DNA of 9,738 nt from Methylococcaceae bacterium. Lineage in GTDB: Bacteria > Pseudomonadota > Gammaproteobacteria > Methylococcales > Methylomonadaceae. The stretch is taken from contig WTBX01000122.1 of assembly GCA_013138855.1 (NCBI GenBank), positions 1-9,738 of the forward strand. The letters are read 5' to 3'. This document shows positions 1 through 8,072 of the stretch, piece by piece. A model generated the notes under the pieces. It did not search any database and had not been told where the DNA came from. It saw only the letters and a list, made by a program, of their open reading frames with translations. Position numbers and translations under genes: made by a program. How positions within the stretch are numbered: the stretch's first letter is position 1; every line of letters begins with the position of its first letter.

Positions 1-1104
1 TTTCTCTTTCTCAGCTTTCGCTTTTGCCGCTTCATCAGCGGCAATTTTTTCTTTAACCGCTTTAGCAGCATCAACTTTTGCTTGCTTCTGTTTGTCGGTT
101 TCTAGCCCCAATGCTGCTTTAATAAAATCACTAAATCCAGCTCTAAGGCTTTCGGCTTTACTATGCTCACATAAAGCCTGCCCTTTTACCGTATCGCGAC
201 AACGAATATCTAAAAATATTTGCATATTTTTGTTTTTCGCAGCCATTTTAGAAACCGATAAACTTAAATCAGTCACTGAGCGTGGATCTTCGGTCATGAT
301 TAATTTATCAGTATCTATACTAATGCTGGTTGTTGAGTTCATTTCGACAAATCTGCGTGCAACATTCCAAGCTTTTACGCATTGCGCTTCACTTTCACAG
401 CTAAACAATCCTAATTGATTAACAGCAGTCTCTATTTCATCAACAGCTTCAACCTCTTCAGGCAAATTAGTATCTACAGTCTTTGTTATAAATGTGTAGC
501 GCGTTCTGTCTACTGCAAATTTTTTCTCAGTCTTTTTCTTTTTTTCAATTTCTAATTCTATATCTAACTTAACTTGCTCTATATTTTTTTGAGTGTCTTC
601 AATGTTTTTTAAAGTCTCTTCAGAAACTGCTTTATTATTAATATCTGCATCCGCTGCTTTTTTTTGCAATGCAGCAAGTTCCTTTTCCAAGTTTAACTTT
701 TTTTCTTCCAATGCTTTTTTATGGTCATCAAAAGACCTTAGTTTTGCGGCATGACTAACCTTCATATCTTCTAAATTTCGAAATGAACTTCGTAGAACTT
801 TATCATGTTGTTTTTGTGCGGCGACTAGTGTTTCTTGCTGTCGTCTTAATGCTTGTAAACGCTTGTCCATATCCAGCTGTGCTTTAGTTTTAGCCTTATC
901 AAACACCTGAATAACTTGGGCGTTTTTATCCAGAGACTCACGCTTAAGATGTTTTTGAGTCGGGGGAATTTTATCAGAAAAAAAGACTTTGCCATCTTCA
1001 TCCACCCATTTATACATTTTTTTTGCATAAGCGGGTTGATGAGTACAGGCAAGACTTAAAGCGATTAGAAAAATACTTTTAGAAAGGAAGGCGTGTTGTT
1101 TCAT
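1..1104 (-). CDS. Exported DUF4124 / coiled-coil protein, partial (C-terminus beyond left edge)
   Basis: The frame is open from the ATG at 1104 down to base 1, giving 368 codons with no stop, so the C-terminus lies outside the window. Residues 1-27 look like a secretion signal: a basic start, a hydrophobic core (IFLIALSLA) and a likely signal peptidase I site after Ala-Tyr-Ala27. Cys20 is poorly placed for a lipobox. Residues 28-50 are a DUF4124 module, with the hallmark YKWVDEDGKVFFSD followed by PP. Residues about 70-195 are a long charged coiled coil rich in Lys, Glu, Ala and Gln. A compact region follows (about 225-332) with two cysteine pairs (Cys236/Cys242 and Cys302/Cys312) that could form disulfides. 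The visible end is a Lys/Ala/Glu-rich helix. DUF4124 proteins are envelope proteins of unknown function; the periplasmic location is inferred. There is no good Shine-Dalgarno. A four-codon leader frame (ATG at 1115) ends in TGA overlapping this ATG, possibly by chance. Confidence 0.85.
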   Translation of the reverse strand, partial: MKQHAFLSKSIFLIALSLACTHQPAYAKKMYKWVDEDGKVFFSDKIPPTQKHLKRESLDKNAQVIQVFDKAKTKAQLDMDKRLQALRRQQETLVAAQKQHDKVLRSSFRNLEDMKVSHAAKLRSFDDHKKALEEKKLNLEKELAALQKKAADADINNKAVSEETLKNIEDTQKNIEQVKLDIELEIEKKKKTEKKFAVDRTRYTFITKTVDTNLPEEVEAVDEIETAVNQLGLFSCESEAQCVKAWNVARRFVEMNSTTSISIDTDKLIMTEDPRSVTDLSLSVSKMAAKNKNMQIFLDIRCRDTVKGQALCEHSKAESLRAGFSDFIKAALGLETDKQKQAKVDAAKAVKEKIAADEAAKAKAEKEK

Positions 1105-1365
1105 GGCATTTTCATAAAGGTTAGGCGTGAAATATGAACATAACTTAAAAATCTAAATGCAGTCAGTAAATTTTGATTTAAGTATGCACTGACAATTTTA
1201 ATTTCTGATATATCTATTAAAGATACATTGTGATTGAAATCTTACAGCTCTTAGTATAATTCAAATAGTTTGTAAAAACTTGTCAGCTTTTCTATCTTGG
1301 CTCAAATTTTTAAAATTTATATTTTTAAGATAACAAACAATACGGCAAAATCACAGTGCGTTTAT
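1105..1365. other. AT-rich intergenic region between yggU and the DUF4124 gene
   Basis: This 261-base stretch contains no convincing gene. It must hold the 5' region of the DUF4124 gene and the 3' end of the proC operon. I see no GC-rich hairpin followed by a T-run after the yggU stop, so there is no clear intrinsic terminator. A 6-bp inverted repeat, GTCAGT (1162-1167) and ACTGAC (1188-1193), lies about 60-90 bases upstream of the DUF4124 start and could be an operator, but it is short. A minus-strand TATACT (1258-1253) resembles a -10 box without a well-spaced -35. Confidence 0.5.
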
Positions 1366-1665
1366 TTATTCTTTTTTAAACTCAAGCCCTTCTGGTAATT
1401 TTGGAAAACATTGTGGCATTTTAATGGCAATGCGTTTTTGTCGTCCGCTTTCGCCAGAAATAAGCTGGCAAGCCGCCTTGGATACTCCAAATTCACTCGC
1501 TAAAAAGCTTAGCAAATGTTGATTGGCTTTACCGTCAACAGGCGGTGCGGTAATTCTTAATTTTAACCTATCTCCATGTAAGCCAGCCCATTCATCTTTG
1601 CTCGCTTTAGCTTGTAGATGTAAATTTAAAATTAATGCGCCTTCATCCCATAAATACCAACTCAT
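1366..1665 (-). CDS. yggU: DUF167 / UPF0235 family protein YggU
   Basis: This is a 99-residue protein, the normal length for the DUF167 (UPF0235) family of small soluble alpha/beta proteins. The family signature is clear at residues 31-56: GDRLKLRITAPPVDGKAN followed by an HLLSFLA helix, then SGESGRQKRIAI at 70-81. The early QAKASKDEWAGLHGD stretch also matches the E. coli YggU pattern. Its molecular function is not established. The ATG overlaps the yggT stop in an ATGA arrangement (4 bases), which implies translational coupling as the third gene of proC-yggT-yggU. The start is fixed by this overlap and by homology beginning near residue 10. Confidence 0.93.
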   Translation of the reverse strand: MSWYLWDEGALILNLHLQAKASKDEWAGLHGDRLKLRITAPPVDGKANQHLLSFLASEFGVSKAACQLISGESGRQKRIAIKMPQCFPKLPEGLEFKKE

Positions 1666-2237
1666 CCTATTAACCCTGCAAGCTGTTGCAAGGGAGGTAA
1701 TAACATCATTTTCGCGAGTTGCAAACCAATTAAGGCAACCAGTGGAGATATATCCATGCCGCCTAAATCTGGCACAATTTTACGACAGTTATCTAAAATC
1801 GGTTGTGTTAGTTTAGAGAGTAAGGCATAAAGCGCGTGATATTGAGAAGAATTAAACCAGCTTAATAATGCGAGAATAAAAATCGAAAAAATAAAAATAT
1901 TAAAAATAAGCCCGAGTAATTGCCCGAACGAAATCACGATTAATGCAGGAATGCTCAGCATGACACCTTTTAATAAAAAAATAGAAAAATCGCTAATGAT
2001 TTGTAATACAAATGCCAATACAATCGAAGAGGTATCTATTTTTCCAATAGAGGGAATGCCTCGGCGCATAATTTTTAGCGGTGGATGGGTGATTTTGACT
2101 AAAAATTGTGAAATCGGGTTATAAAAATCAGCACCGACCCATTGTAATAAAAAGCGCAACACTACCGCTAATATATAAAGTGAGAATAGCGTATCAATTA
2201 AAAAAATGGCTGGGTTAGCCAGATAAGCGGAATTCAT
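1662..2237 (-). CDS. yggT: YggT family integral membrane protein
   Basis: This 191-residue hydrophobic inner-membrane protein is built from two YGGT repeats. Repeat one (about 10-82) has a hydrophobic helix, then LLQWVGADFYNPISQFL, a basic loop KITHPPLKIMRRGIP and IDTSSIVLAFVLQ. Repeat two (about 105-177) mirrors it with LLSWFNSSQYHALYALL, KLTQPILDNCRKIVPDLGG and MDISPLVALIGLQ. Four or more membrane segments are predicted by eye. The exact role is unknown; in other bacteria YggT/YlmG proteins have been tied to osmotic-stress tolerance and to membrane or division functions, so any role here is inference. It starts 1 base inside the proC stop (TAATG) and has its own AGGAG ribosome site inside proC. 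The usual upstream companion yggS is not in this window. Confidence 0.93.
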   Translation of the reverse strand: MNSAYLANPAIFLIDTLFSLYILAVVLRFLLQWVGADFYNPISQFLVKITHPPLKIMRRGIPSIGKIDTSSIVLAFVLQIISDFSIFLLKGVMLSIPALIVISFGQLLGLIFNIFIFSIFILALLSWFNSSQYHALYALLSKLTQPILDNCRKIVPDLGGMDISPLVALIGLQLAKMMLLPPLQQLAGLIG

Positions 2238-3064
2238 TATAATTCTCCTAGCTCTTTAGACATTTCAATGGAGCGTTCTCTGGCGGCATGTAAGGCTTTA
2301 GAAACTAAGCTGCTAAAATCTCCCGCTTCAAAAGTTTCTATCGCTTTTTGGGTTGTACCGTTAGGTGAAGTGACACGGTTGCGTAATTCTTCGGGAGACT
2401 CGTCTGACTCCAAGGCAATTTTAGCCGCACCTAACGCGGTTTGTTGAATTAATAAACGTGCCGTTTCTTTGCTTAAGCCCAGTTCCATGGCAGCTTTTTC
2501 CATTGATTCCATTAATAGAAAATAATAAGCAGGGCCACTACCCGATACCGCAGTCACTGCATCAAGTTCGCTTTCATCTTCAACCCAGAGCGAAATACCA
2601 ACCGCGCGTAAAATATTTTCGGCTAAATCTTTTTGTTCAACACTGACATTTGAATTTGCATGTAATGCAGTTGCCCCTGTTAATACGAGCGCGGGGGTAT
2701 TTGGCATACAGCGAACAATTGCCGCATCAGCACCTATCCATTGACTTAAGCTATGTTGATTAATGCCTGCGGCAATGGAAACAACGAGTGATTTTTTAGT
2801 CTGTAACGATGCGGCTGCATTTTCAGCAACTTCGCGTAAAACTTGGGGTTTCACCGCCAACACCACAACATCCGCTTCATCAATAACGGCTTCATTGCTG
2901 ATAGAAATATTAACCTTTAAGGTCGAGGCAAGATTTTGTAAGGCTTCTTGATTAACGTCCGAAACCCAGATTTGTTGTGGTGAATGACCGCTGGCAATTA
3001 AGCCATTAATCAAACTAGATGCCATGTTACCGCCACCGATAAAACCGATATTTTTTGTTTTCAT
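2237..3064 (-). CDS. proC: Pyrroline-5-carboxylate reductase
   Basis: ProC reduces 1-pyrroline-5-carboxylate to L-proline with NAD(P)H, the last step of proline biosynthesis in the cytoplasm. The 275-residue length is typical. The Rossmann dinucleotide-binding loop is GFIGGGNMA (7-15). Further family motifs are AVKPQ (70-74), RCMPNTPA (118-125), AVSGSGPAY (172-180) and the P5CR signature VTSPNGTT (231-238) near the C-terminus, which lies in the all-helical dimerisation domain. All key motifs are intact. It is the first gene of an operon with yggT and yggU, and it is transcribed divergently from greB. The ATG at 3064 gives a start two residues before the first beta strand, as expected, although no strong Shine-Dalgarno precedes it. 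Confidence 0.97.
   Translation of the reverse strand: MKTKNIGFIGGGNMASSLINGLIASGHSPQQIWVSDVNQEALQNLASTLKVNISISNEAVIDEADVVVLAVKPQVLREVAENAAASLQTKKSLVVSIAAGINQHSLSQWIGADAAIVRCMPNTPALVLTGATALHANSNVSVEQKDLAENILRAVGISLWVEDESELDAVTAVSGSGPAYYFLLMESMEKAAMELGLSKETARLLIQQTALGAAKIALESDESPEELRNRVTSPNGTTQKAIETFEAGDFSSLVSKALHAARERSIEMSKELGEL
2245..2249 (-). promoter_or_regulatory. Shine-Dalgarno of yggT inside the proC 3' end
   Basis: AGGAG on the minus strand lies seven bases before the yggT ATG and within the last codons of proC. It supports the 2237 start and coupled translation across the TAATG junction. Confidence 0.75.
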
Positions 3065-3298
3065 TTATATTTATTAGTAAAGTGAATACATAGTTCCAAA
3101 GTATGAGCATTTTATCGCTATATCAAGGGGCTGAGTAAATTTTCTAAGCTAAACGCTAGAATATAGATGATGGGGGCTAATTATTATGGAAACAAAAAAC
3201 GACCTCTTTAGCTTACCCTACAATATATTAACTGGAAAAAATGCGCTTAAATCTGCTAACATCAAATTAAAATTATTATTTAAATTTGAGAAATCAAT
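3065..3298. promoter_or_regulatory. Divergent intergenic region between proC and greB
   Basis: This 234-base AT-rich stretch must carry back-to-back promoters for the proC operon (minus) and the greB-kinase pair (plus). For proC, a minus-strand TTGATA (3126-3121) lies upstream of weak -10-like hexamers near 3098-3105. For greB, TGGAAA (3233-3238) and TAACAT (3257-3262) are 18 bases apart, with a TG one base before the -10 as in extended -10 promoters. TACAAT at 3219-3224 is an alternative -10. None of these matches is strong. No convincing operator palindrome is visible. Confidence 0.35.
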
Positions 3299-3808
3299 AT
3301 GTCACGCTGGCGACCTCCTAGACCTAAATCCTCACCTTATATTACTGCCGAAGGCTATCAGCGATTAGAGCAAGAATTAAAACAGCTTTGGGATAGACGT
3401 AAAGATGTCACCGCAGCTTTGGCTGCGGCTGCCGCAGAAGGCGATCGTTCGGAAAATGCTGAATATATTTATCGTAAAAAAGAGTTGCGAAGTATAGATT
3501 GGCGCATTAATTTTTTACAAAAACGCTTACCTAAGCTCAACATCGTTAGCCAAGCTCCTGATAATCAACAACAAGTATTTTTTTCGGCGTGGGTAACGTT
3601 GGAGAAAGAAGATGGTAGCGAAGTGTGTTACCGAATCGTTGGAGCTGATGAGCTTGATAATGGCAAAAATTATATTAGTTTAGACTCCCCTTTAGCGCGT
3701 GCTTTGTTGAAAAAAACAATTGACGATGAAGTGGTCATTAAAACGCCCCTCACGCAAAGCAGTTATTACATTGTCGCGATTGACTATAAATCACCAAATA
3801 CGGGTTAA
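3299..3808 (+). CDS. greB: Transcription elongation factor GreB
   Basis: GreB binds the RNA polymerase secondary channel and stimulates cleavage of backtracked RNA. This 169-residue protein has the usual two-domain plan. The N-terminal coiled-coil (about 14-80) carries EGDRSENAEY (47-56), with the tip acidic pair Asp49 and Glu52 that coordinates the catalytic Mg2+. The globular C-terminal domain (about 90-165) follows with YRIVGADELDNGKNYISLDSP and a DDEVVIKTP strand. GDRSENAEYIY, the short basic patch after it and the RWRPP-type N-terminus favour GreB over GreA. The ATG at 3299 is preceded by only a weak GAG ribosome site, but the N-terminus matches the family. A large kinase gene starts 5 bases after its stop, so the two are probably co-transcribed. 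Confidence 0.95.
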   Translation: MSRWRPPRPKSSPYITAEGYQRLEQELKQLWDRRKDVTAALAAAAAEGDRSENAEYIYRKKELRSIDWRINFLQKRLPKLNIVSQAPDNQQQVFFSAWVTLEKEDGSEVCYRIVGADELDNGKNYISLDSPLARALLKKTIDDEVVIKTPLTQSSYYIVAIDYKSPNTG

Positions 3809-3813
3809 AACAG

Positions 3814-6800
3814 ATGATTTATTATGATTTAAAGACATTATCAAGCCCAACTAAGTCTATTAGAGTCTACCTATTATTTATTTGTTTTTTTATTTTTAAC
3901 CCTGTCGCCAATGCCACCGAAAAATTAGAAACGGTAAGACTGCAATTAAAATGGTTACATCAATTTCAATTTGCAGGCTATTACGCCGCTAAGGAAAAAG
4001 GTTTTTATGCCGATGAAGGTTTAGATGTTGTTCTTATAGAGCGCGATATAAATAAAAATCAGACTCAAGCCGTTTTAGCAGGTGATGCTGAATATGGTAT
4101 ATCTGATAGCGGTTTATTATTAAACCGAATGCAGGGTGAACCCGTCGTCTTATTAAAACAAATCTATCAACACTCTCCCGCAGTACTGATCACTAAAAAA
4201 GACTCTGGCATTATGACACCTTACGACATGGCGGGTAAAACTATCATGTTTGATAAGGAAAACCATGATGATGCCGTGTTAGTCGCAATGTTTATCAATA
4301 CGTTAGGTAGTCTGGATAAAATTAAAATAACTCCAAGAACCGTCAATAGTGACAGCTTTATTTCTGGCGCGGTCGATGTTTATTCTGGCTATATTTCAAA
4401 CGAGCCTTATTCGCTTAAAAAACAAGGTGTTGAGACTAATACCATCAGTCCTCAAACTTATGGGGTGAATTTTTATGGCGATAATTTATTTACTACCGAG
4501 ACTGAAATAAAAAATCACCCTCAGCGTGTTGAAAAAATGATTAAAGCGACGTTGAAAGGCTGGCAATACGCGCTTAAATATCCTGATGAAATTAATCAAT
4601 TAATTCATCAAAAATATAATCCTAAGCTAAGTCTTGAAAAATTAGCTTTTGAAGCGAAAATGATTGATAAAATGATATTGTCCGAGCTGGTATCGCTAGG
4701 GGAGATTGACCCTAAACGCTATCAACATATAGAAGAAACTTATATTAGTCTTGGTTTATCTAAAAACAAAATAGATTTATGTGCTTTTATTTATGCCTGT
4801 TTACAAAAAAACAACCGCTCTAAAATTCATTTTACCCTTGAAGAACAAGCATGGTTAAAAGAACACCCTGTTCTTCAAATTTCCAGCGAGGATAATTGGC
4901 CACCCTTTAGTTTCAGTGATCATGGCAAGCCCACAGGTTATTCTATAGATATTATTAAGTTGTTAGCTAAACGACTCGGTGTTTCTGCTAACTTTATTCA
5001 AGGTTACAGTTGGAAACAACAGCAAGAGTTAATTAAAAACAAACAGCTTGATATTATTCATCCTATTGCCTTAAACGAAGAACGCAAAAAGTATTTATTG
5101 TTTAGTAAACCTTTTGTAACGCTAGAAAATGCCATTGTCACGCAAAAAAGTCATCCTCAAGTTCATAGCATAGAAGAACTATACGACAAAAAAGTTGCTG
5201 TAGGTGATGGTTTTTCAGTGCAGAAACTTCTTAAAAATAAACATCCTCAAATTGAGCTTATCGCTGTACCTGATGCCTTAGCGGGTTTAAAAGCGGTAAC
5301 TTCAGGTCGTGCTGATGCTTATTTTGGTACTTATGGGGTTATTATTTATTTAAAACAAAAACATTTTTTGCATGATTTAAAAGTAGCTGCCGATATAGAT
5401 ATGAGTAGCAACGCAGTCCAGTCTTTTTTATTACATATTGGCGTGCGTAATGATTGGCCGTTATTGCTTGATATTGTTCAAAAAGGACTAGATTCTATTA
5501 CAGAAGAAGAAAAAATAATTTTACGACGCAAATGGGGGGCAAATAATGAAAGAGCTATTATTAAAGCAGATATAAACCTCACAGAAAAAGAGAAAAATTG
5601 GCGAGCTAACCACCCTATTATTAATGTTCATTTATCTAATTGGCCACAATATTTATTCGACAAAAATAATAAAAAAATAGGCGTTGGCATTGACTATGTT
5701 ACTACCGTCTTAAATACATTGGGTTTTGAAATCAATTTTATTGAAGGAACCTTTAGTGATGCTATTGACGGCTTTAAGCAACAAAAAGGCAACGTTGATA
5801 TTCTTCCTATTATTACTAAAACGCCATTACAAGAACAGATCATGTGGCTTTCTAAAAATTATATTTCATTTCCATTTGTCATTTTCACCCGAAAAGATTT
5901 CGCGCTTATAGCTAACCTAGAAAATTTAAGCAATAAGCGCATTGCTATCATAAAAAATACGGTGATAGACCTTCATTTTAAAAATAGTAATGAAATAACC
6001 GCGATCAGAATGGAGAGCATAAAAGCTGCTTTGAAGGCTCTCTCAACAGGGCAAGTTGATGCTTTTATCGGTAATTTAGCGGCAGGGACTTATATGATTG
6101 AGAAACTAGGGCTGGTAAATTTAAAAGTCTCAGCCCCCGCCCCCGCACCTTTTAATGATAGTAAACAAGCTCTGGGAATTCGTAAAGACTTGCCAGAATT
6201 GGCTTCTATGGTTAATAAAGTCTTAAATTCGATGAGCGCGGAAGAACATAAAGCTATTCGTCAACGCTGGTTATCTACCCCTTATGAATATCACTTTGAC
6301 TGGCGACCCATAATATTATGGACGAGCTTATTCTTATCCGTAGTCATTTTTATTATAGGTTTTATTTTACGATGGAACAGAAAACTGACTCGCGAAGTTT
6401 CTGAACGTAAAAAGATAGAGTTACAACTCGCACAAGCAAAAGACTCGGCAGAATCAGCCAATCATGCAAAAAGTGAATTTTTGGCTAATATGAGCCATGA
6501 AATACGCACTCCTATGAATTCAATCCTCGGTTTTGTTGATTTACTATTAGATGACCAAAACTGTTCCAGAACACAGCGTTATTATCTAAAAACCGCTCGT
6601 AATTCAGGGCAGCGACTTCTTGGTTTAATTAACAATATTCTTGATGTCAGTAAACTAGAAAGCGGTAAATTTACACTGGAAAACAAAGTATTCAATCTGG
6701 AACATTTGCTAAACGAAACCTTGAGTCTAATCGAAACCAGTGCGCGTGATAAAGGCTTGACTTTATCGTCTAAAATTTCGCCTAAATTGCGCCGTAATTT

Positions 6801-8004
6801 TATCGGTGACTCATTTAGATTGCATCAAGTTCTCACCAATTTAATTGCAAATGCCATTAAGTTTACCGAACAAGGTTCTATAACGGTACAAGTTACAGAG
6901 GCTAGCGATTCAGAATGCCTTCACTTTAGCATTATTGATACAGGCATTGGGATGTCTGAAAATCATCTTAAGAAAATTTTTGCACCCTTTAAACAAGCTG
7001 ACTCCTCAACCTCCAGACGCTTTGGTGGCACAGGGCTTGGAACCACAATATCCAAACAATTAGTTCATTTAATGGGCGGAGAAATTTGGGCAGAAAGTGA
7101 ACCCAATAACGGTAGTGCTTTTCATTTTACGGCTAATTTAAAGCTTAGTGATTCCAGAGATGATATAGAGTTTGCAAAACAAATCGGTCTCTCTCATATT
7201 TCCCAAGATATTGTTTTAAACCGTTCCTTTAAAATATTGTTAGCCGAAGATATAGAAGAAAATATTATTCTTTGTAAAATTAGATTAGAGGGACATCAGC
7301 ATAGCGTTACCGTCGCTGAAAATGGTCTACAAGCAGTCGCGGCTTTTAAGGAAAATGAATTCGATTTAATTTTAATGGACATTAATATGCCAGAAATGGA
7401 TGGCCTTGAAGCGACACAAAAAATTCGTCACTTAGAAAAAAATACAGGAAAATATATTCCCATTATCGCGATGACCGCTAGCGTTATGAAAGAAGAGCGC
7501 GAAAAATATGCAAAAGTCGGTATGGATGCAACCGTAGGAAAACCTATTGACTTTAATGAACTATTTATAACCATAGAAAAAATTATACCCGCAGGGGTAG
7601 GCAGCTTAATTAATCAGAAAAAACCTGAAAAGCAAGTTCCAATAAATACGGAACTGCCTTATTTAGAAGGAATAGATATGGAGCTTGCGATGCAAAAATG
7701 GAAAAAAATAGCCGTTTTCAAACAAGGCTTAACAATTTTTATTAAAAATAATACCGATGCAGCAGAACAACTCTTAGAATTAAGTGAAGCACAGCAATGG
7801 CAAGAAATTTCACAAATTAATCACAAGCTAAAAGGCACATCAGGAAATTTGGCGATGACCGAAGTATTTAATTTAACATTAGCGATAGAATCGGCCTATT
7901 ATGAACAACAATACGAGAAGATTAATCGTCTTATTCCTGATTTTAATAAAGCAATGAAAACTGTTTTAAACTCGGCTGAAACATTTCTTAATGGTGAATA
8001 TTAA
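3814..8004 (+). CDS. BvgS/EvgS-like hybrid sensor histidine kinase with NMT1-like and two PBPb sensor domains
   Basis: This 1396-residue inner-membrane phosphorelay kinase has a signal peptide at 1-34 (probable cleavage after Ala-Asn-Ala34). An NMT1/THI5-like (SsuA-type) domain lies at about 42-255, with LKWLHQFQFAGYYAAKEKGF (45-64). Two SBP_bac_3/PBPb Venus-flytrap domains lie at about 352-576 and 602-822, and one membrane helix at about 832-853. A short helical linker leads straight to HisKA (SHEIRTPMN, phospho-His895), with no PAS domain. HATPase_c shows an N box (Asn1009/Asn1013), DTGIGM (1042-1047) and GGTGLG (1071-1076). REC has Glu1145, Asp1146, phospho-Asp1189, Thr1221 and Lys1243. 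HPt carries His1337 in NHKLKG. All catalytic residues are present. The ligands are unknown: NMT1-like domains bind thiamine precursors or other small organics, and PBPb domains often bind amino acids. No in-frame ATG follows until residue 106, so the start is fixed, although the ribosome site is weak. The cognate regulator is not in the window. Confidence 0.93.
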   Translation: MIYYDLKTLSSPTKSIRVYLLFICFFIFNPVANATEKLETVRLQLKWLHQFQFAGYYAAKEKGFYADEGLDVVLIERDINKNQTQAVLAGDAEYGISDSGLLLNRMQGEPVVLLKQIYQHSPAVLITKKDSGIMTPYDMAGKTIMFDKENHDDAVLVAMFINTLGSLDKIKITPRTVNSDSFISGAVDVYSGYISNEPYSLKKQGVETNTISPQTYGVNFYGDNLFTTETEIKNHPQRVEKMIKATLKGWQYALKYPDEINQLIHQKYNPKLSLEKLAFEAKMIDKMILSELVSLGEIDPKRYQHIEETYISLGLSKNKIDLCAFIYACLQKNNRSKIHFTLEEQAWLKEHPVLQISSEDNWPPFSFSDHGKPTGYSIDIIKLLAKRLGVSANFIQGYSWKQQQELIKNKQLDIIHPIALNEERKKYLLFSKPFVTLENAIVTQKSHPQVHSIEELYDKKVAVGDGFSVQKLLKNKHPQIELIAVPDALAGLKAVTSGRADAYFGTYGVIIYLKQKHFLHDLKVAADIDMSSNAVQSFLLHIGVRNDWPLLLDIVQKGLDSITEEEKIILRRKWGANNERAIIKADINLTEKEKNWRANHPIINVHLSNWPQYLFDKNNKKIGVGIDYVTTVLNTLGFEINFIEGTFSDAIDGFKQQKGNVDILPIITKTPLQEQIMWLSKNYISFPFVIFTRKDFALIANLENLSNKRIAIIKNTVIDLHFKNSNEITAIRMESIKAALKALSTGQVDAFIGNLAAGTYMIEKLGLVNLKVSAPAPAPFNDSKQALGIRKDLPELASMVNKVLNSMSAEEHKAIRQRWLSTPYEYHFDWRPIILWTSLFLSVVIFIIGFILRWNRKLTREVSERKKIELQLAQAKDSAESANHAKSEFLANMSHEIRTPMNSILGFVDLLLDDQNCSRTQRYYLKTARNSGQRLLGLINNILDVSKLESGKFTLENKVFNLEHLLNETLSLIETSARDKGLTLSSKISPKLRRNFIGDSFRLHQVLTNLIANAIKFTEQGSITVQVTEASDSECLHFSIIDTGIGMSENHLKKIFAPFKQADSSTSRRFGGTGLGTTISKQLVHLMGGEIWAESEPNNGSAFHFTANLKLSDSRDDIEFAKQIGLSHISQDIVLNRSFKILLAEDIEENIILCKIRLEGHQHSVTVAENGLQAVAAFKENEFDLILMDINMPEMDGLEATQKIRHLEKNTGKYIPIIAMTASVMKEEREKYAKVGMDATVGKPIDFNELFITIEKIIPAGVGSLINQKKPEKQVPINTELPYLEGIDMELAMQKWKKIAVFKQGLTIFIKNNTDAAEQLLELSEAQQWQEISQINHKLKGTSGNLAMTEVFNLTLAIESAYYEQQYEKINRLIPDFNKAMKTVLNSAETFLNGEY

Positions 8005-8072
8005 GGCATCCTTTATTTTTCCATTTATATTTTTTGCCCACGAAAAGCACGAAAAATTATAACTACTCAGGC

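Noticed and set aside
92..418. Plus-strand open frame of 108 codons
   Set aside because: It lies fully antisense to the DUF4124 coding region, has no ribosome site and no family-like sequence; the minus-strand frame has clear domain and signal features.
846..1052. Minus-strand open frame of 68 codons
   Set aside because: It is another frame of the DUF4124 gene, which is open through this whole stretch with a recognisable DUF4124 motif.
1234..1260. Plus-strand promoter-like TTGAAA and perfect TATAAT
   Set aside because: The spacer is only 15 bases and it would read into the antisense of yggU; in such AT-rich DNA a chance match is likely.
1523..1816. Plus-strand open frame of 97 codons
   Set aside because: It is antisense across the yggU-yggT junction; both of those are recognised families with coupled starts.
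3186..3368. Possible 60-codon leader gene before greB
   Set aside because: It overlaps the greB start in another frame, lacks a ribosome site and shows no domain-like or signal-like pattern.
5726..5911. 61-codon plus-strand open frame inside the kinase gene
   Set aside because: It is an out-of-frame shadow within the second PBPb domain, where the main frame is uninterrupted and family-like.
6133..6149. Repetitive C-rich run encoding Ala-Pro repeats (APAPAP) in the kinase
   Set aside because: It is only a few units within a loop of the second PBPb domain, stays in frame, and has no sign of a functional repeat.
7246..7258. Possible defective receiver domain because the usual Asp-Asp pair reads Glu-Asp
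   Set aside because: Glu-Asp at this position (AED) is common in active receiver domains, and Asp1189, Thr1221 and Lys1243 are all present.
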